A DNA stretch of 7,618 nucleotides from positions 1 through 7,618 of the forward strand of contig CATLGN010000069.1 in assembly GCA_949935685.1 (NCBI GenBank), given 5' to 3'. The DNA is from an uncultured Lachnospiraceae bacterium. GTDB lineage: Bacteria > Bacillota > Clostridia > Lachnospirales > Lachnospiraceae. The translations under genes and the position numbers were made by a program. Under the pieces are notes generated by a model, which was not told the origin of the DNA, did no database searches, and worked only from the letters and a program-made list of their open reading frames with translations. The first letter of the stretch is position 1. Each line of letters opens with the position of its first letter. Below are positions 5,853 to 7,618 of this stretch, in pieces.

Positions 5853-6719
5853 TCACTCCTCCCTGCTAAAATTCATCTTCAGATACGGGATGGCCACGAT
5901 CAGAAGCATAAGTGCCATAATCAGAGCCATTGCCGAAGCATATCCGAGATCCAGCGCGTTCCCCTTCTGATACACATACACACTCATTGTCATTGTCCCG
6001 AATCTTCCTTCCGTCATATTGAAGATGACGTCCACGGAATTGGCCACCCAGATAATGCGCAGAAGCCCGGTGACAAATATGGTATTTTTGATCGACGGTA
6101 TCGTTATGTAGAACAGTTTTTGCCAGCCCACCGCGCCGTCGATCGAAGCCGCCTCGTACATGTCCGAAGACACACCCTGCAGAGCCGCCAGCAGCATCAG
6201 TGCAAAGAACGGTATCCCCTGCCAGATAATCGTGATAATAACACTCGGAAAAGCAGTGCCGTCCTGCGCCAGAAAGGGTATTTTTTCATCGATCAGATGA
6301 AGTTTCAAAAGCAGGTCGTTTAATACGCCCATATTGCCGTCGTATATCCAGCGCCACATCAGGCCGATCAGGACGCCCGGCGTAACCCAGGGAACCATGC
6401 TGACCGCGCGAACCACGCCCCGGCCCCGGAAGCTTTCGTTCAGAAGCAGCGCCAGCGCAAAACCAACCAGAAACTGGAATCCGACTCCGGCTGCCACCCA
6501 GACGATCGTCCCCCAAAAAGCAGCGTGAAACTTTCCGTCCCCAAACGCTTCGATATAATTCGCCAGCCCGATAAAGCCGATGTCCTTCGGCCGCCGCAGA
6601 TCGTAACTCTGAAAGCTCATAATCATGGCGTTTACAACCGGAACAAATACCACGCATAAAATGATCAATACTGCCGGCGCCACAAGCAGATAGGGCCATA
6701 TGGATTTTTTCTTCACCAT
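5853..6719 (-). CDS. Carbohydrate ABC transporter permease 1 (MalF-type, CUT1)
   Basis: This is a 288-residue inner-membrane permease. I place the start at 6719 (MVKKKSIWPYLLVAPAV) because AAGGAGGG (6729-6736) sits 9 bases upstream. An in-frame ATG at 6740 would put that site inside the gene. The first transmembrane segment is at about 9-34 after a basic N-terminus. The next conserved block is VPWVTPGVLIGLMWRWIYDG at 109-128, common in CUT1 permeases. The EAA loop is YEAASIDGAVGWQKLFYITIP at 188-208. The protein is short for a MalF relative but normal for the Firmicute two-permease systems, which lack the large MalF periplasmic loop. It follows the binding-protein gene after a 71-base gap that contains a strong stem-loop. 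Confidence 0.94.
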   Translation of the reverse strand: MVKKKSIWPYLLVAPAVLIILCVVFVPVVNAMIMSFQSYDLRRPKDIGFIGLANYIEAFGDGKFHAAFWGTIVWVAAGVGFQFLVGFALALLLNESFRGRGVVRAVSMVPWVTPGVLIGLMWRWIYDGNMGVLNDLLLKLHLIDEKIPFLAQDGTAFPSVIITIIWQGIPFFALMLLAALQGVSSDMYEAASIDGAVGWQKLFYITIPSIKNTIFVTGLLRIIWVANSVDVIFNMTEGRFGTMTMSVYVYQKGNALDLGYASAMALIMALMLLIVAIPYLKMNFSREE

Positions 6720-6728
6720 CGTTTCATG

Positions 6729-6736
6729 CCCTCCTT
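6729..6736 (-). promoter_or_regulatory. Ribosome binding site deciding the permease 1 start
   Basis: AAGGAGGG on the minus strand lies 9 bases before the ATG at 6719. The upstream in-frame ATG at 6738-6740 overlaps the site's 5' side and has no such site of its own, so 6719 is preferred. Confidence 0.75.
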
Positions 6737-6746
6737 TCATGAGAAA

Positions 6747-6775
6747 GCAGGCTGCAGCTTGCCGCTACAGCCCGC
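6747..6775 (-). promoter_or_regulatory. Intercistronic stem-loop between binding-protein and permease genes
   Basis: On the minus strand GCGGGCTGTAGC and GCTGCAGCCTGC form a 12-bp stem (two G-U pairs) around the 5-base loop GGCAA. TTTCTC follows, a T-tract too short for full termination. It starts 15 bases after the binding-protein stop and ends 10 bases before the permease 1 ribosome binding site. Stem-loops in this position in sugar transporter operons act as partial terminators or as mRNA 3' protectors, leaving more binding-protein mRNA than permease mRNA. That role is inferred here. Confidence 0.7.
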
Positions 6776-6790
6776 CTTTTGATACTGTGA

Positions 6791-7618
6791 TTATTGATAC
6801 AATTCATCCTGCAATGTCTGCATTGCCTCTTCCGCCGTGATGCTGCCCGAAAGCGCCTGCGACATGGTCTCCGGCCAGGTGGTAGAAATCCACTCTGTCG
6901 TCGTATCCAGAATCGGCAGAATGCCTGCATAGCTCTGTCCGTCGATGGAAGCCTTCATAAAGCGGTTATTCTGGAAAAACTCCCCTTCCTGTACCGTTTT
7001 GCTGACCGGTACGTTTCCGGTGCCTTCGCACCACATCTTCTGTCCTTCTCCTGCAGCCAGATAGGAAACCCATTCAAATGCCGCTTCTTTATTTTCACAC
7101 GATTCGAAGATAACCGTTTCCGTATCGCCCATGGAAGTCCACTGTCCCTTGCCTGCCGGGAACGGGAATGCGGATACATCGTCGCCGAAGGTCGCTTCCA
7201 TATCTGCGGAAGATCCGGTATGGTGGATGGTCATCGCTGTCAGACCCGATTTAAAGTTGGCAATGATCTCCTGGAATCCGTCTCCTGCCGCTGTGGGCGG
7301 TACATATCCTTTGTTATAAATATCGATAAAGTCCTGCATGCCCTGAATGGATTCCGCTGTCGTCATATCTTCAAAACTGCCGCCGCGGCCATGTACAAAG
7401 CTGCCCCACGGCTCCTGTCCGCCGTTGGAACCTCTCATACCAAAACCGTACACGTCAATCTTGCCGTCACCGTCCGTATCCATCGTACATTTTTCAATGG
7501 CTGTCAGAAATTCCTCATATGTCGTCGGCACAGCGACACCTGCCTGTTCAAAAATCGACGGTCTGTAATATACATATAACACCTGCACATTCCACGGCAT
7601 CACATAGATGGAATCGCT
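6791..7618 (-). CDS. Extracellular sugar-binding protein of the ABC transporter (N-terminus outside window)
   Basis: The frame is open to the window edge (S-D-S-I-Y precede the GTG at 7603), so this is the C-terminal 275 residues of a protein that is usually about 420-450 long. The lipoprotein signal and N-terminal lobe lie beyond 7618. Family 1 solute-binding features are visible: MPWNVQVLYVYYRPSIFEQAG at 7-27, TYEEFLTAIEKC at 33-44, PWGSFVHGRGG at 70-80, FKSGLTAMTIHHTG at 122-135, and ENKEAAFEWVSYLAAGEGQKMW at 175-196. A DTDGDGKIDVYGF loop (47-59) is a calcium-type insertion known in such proteins. The protein would be tethered outside the membrane and deliver a sugar or oligosaccharide to the two permeases. 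It is the first gene visible in the operon, whose promoter is outside the window. Confidence 0.92.
   Translation of the reverse strand, partial: SDSIYVMPWNVQVLYVYYRPSIFEQAGVAVPTTYEEFLTAIEKCTMDTDGDGKIDVYGFGMRGSNGGQEPWGSFVHGRGGSFEDMTTAESIQGMQDFIDIYNKGYVPPTAAGDGFQEIIANFKSGLTAMTIHHTGSSADMEATFGDDVSAFPFPAGKGQWTSMGDTETVIFESCENKEAAFEWVSYLAAGEGQKMWCEGTGNVPVSKTVQEGEFFQNNRFMKASIDGQSYAGILPILDTTTEWISTTWPETMSQALSGSITAEEAMQTLQDELYQ

Noticed and set aside
6720..6740. Longer N-terminus for permease 1 (MKGGHET)
   Set aside because: The extension is itself the ribosome binding site sequence. The ATG at 6719 is correctly spaced and gives a normal permease start.
6794..7579. Plus-strand open frame of 261 codons opposite the sugar-binding protein
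   Set aside because: The minus-strand frame has clear binding-protein features. This one is a low-complexity Arg/Cys-rich shadow.

Overview
The window looks like chromosomal DNA of a low-to-mid GC Clostridia-type Firmicute. A gut Lachnospiraceae-like genome is my best guess, but that is an inference. The grounds are strong AGGAGG-type ribosome binding sites before nearly every gene, tight minus-strand operons, a CUT1-type sugar transporter with no ATPase gene beside its permeases, a transketolase encoded as two subunits, and an Rrf2 regulator with a clostridial-looking cysteine cluster. There are no RNA genes, insertion sequences, phage genes or CRISPR repeats.

Layout, left to right. (1) Positions 3-764, plus strand: the 3' end of an unrecognised gene whose protein looks like a beta-propeller. 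(2) Positions 766-2605, minus strand: a two-gene unit, an Rrf2-family regulator followed by a MATE-family efflux transporter. It has a good sigma-A-type promoter at 2649-2677 with an inverted repeat over its -10 and spacer. The MATE gene ends one base from the convergent plus-strand gene. (3) Positions 2606-2779: intergenic, holding that promoter and a hairpin terminator. (4) Positions 2780-7618, minus strand: a sugar-uptake and catabolism operon. It is transcribed right to left as extracellular solute-binding protein (start lies beyond the window), permease 1, permease 2, transketolase N-terminal subunit, transketolase C-terminal subunit, and a small cupin, ending at the hairpin at 2722-2755.

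How the genes probably work together: the binding protein captures a carbohydrate outside the cell and delivers it to the two-permease channel. An ATPase encoded elsewhere would power import. The two transketolase subunits form one thiamine-diphosphate enzyme that moves a two-carbon unit between sugar phosphates, and the cupin may act on the sugar or an intermediate. The substrate cannot be read from the sequence. A dedicated split transketolase beside a transporter recalls known peripheral sugar pathways (apiose via apulose-4-phosphate transketolase, sulfoquinovose via the sulfo-transketolase route), but no enzyme specific to either is present here. A strong stem-loop between the binding-protein gene and permease 1 probably raises binding-protein mRNA relative to the permeases. 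The Rrf2-MATE pair is a separate transcription unit, probably an autoregulated redox- or stress-responsive efflux module.
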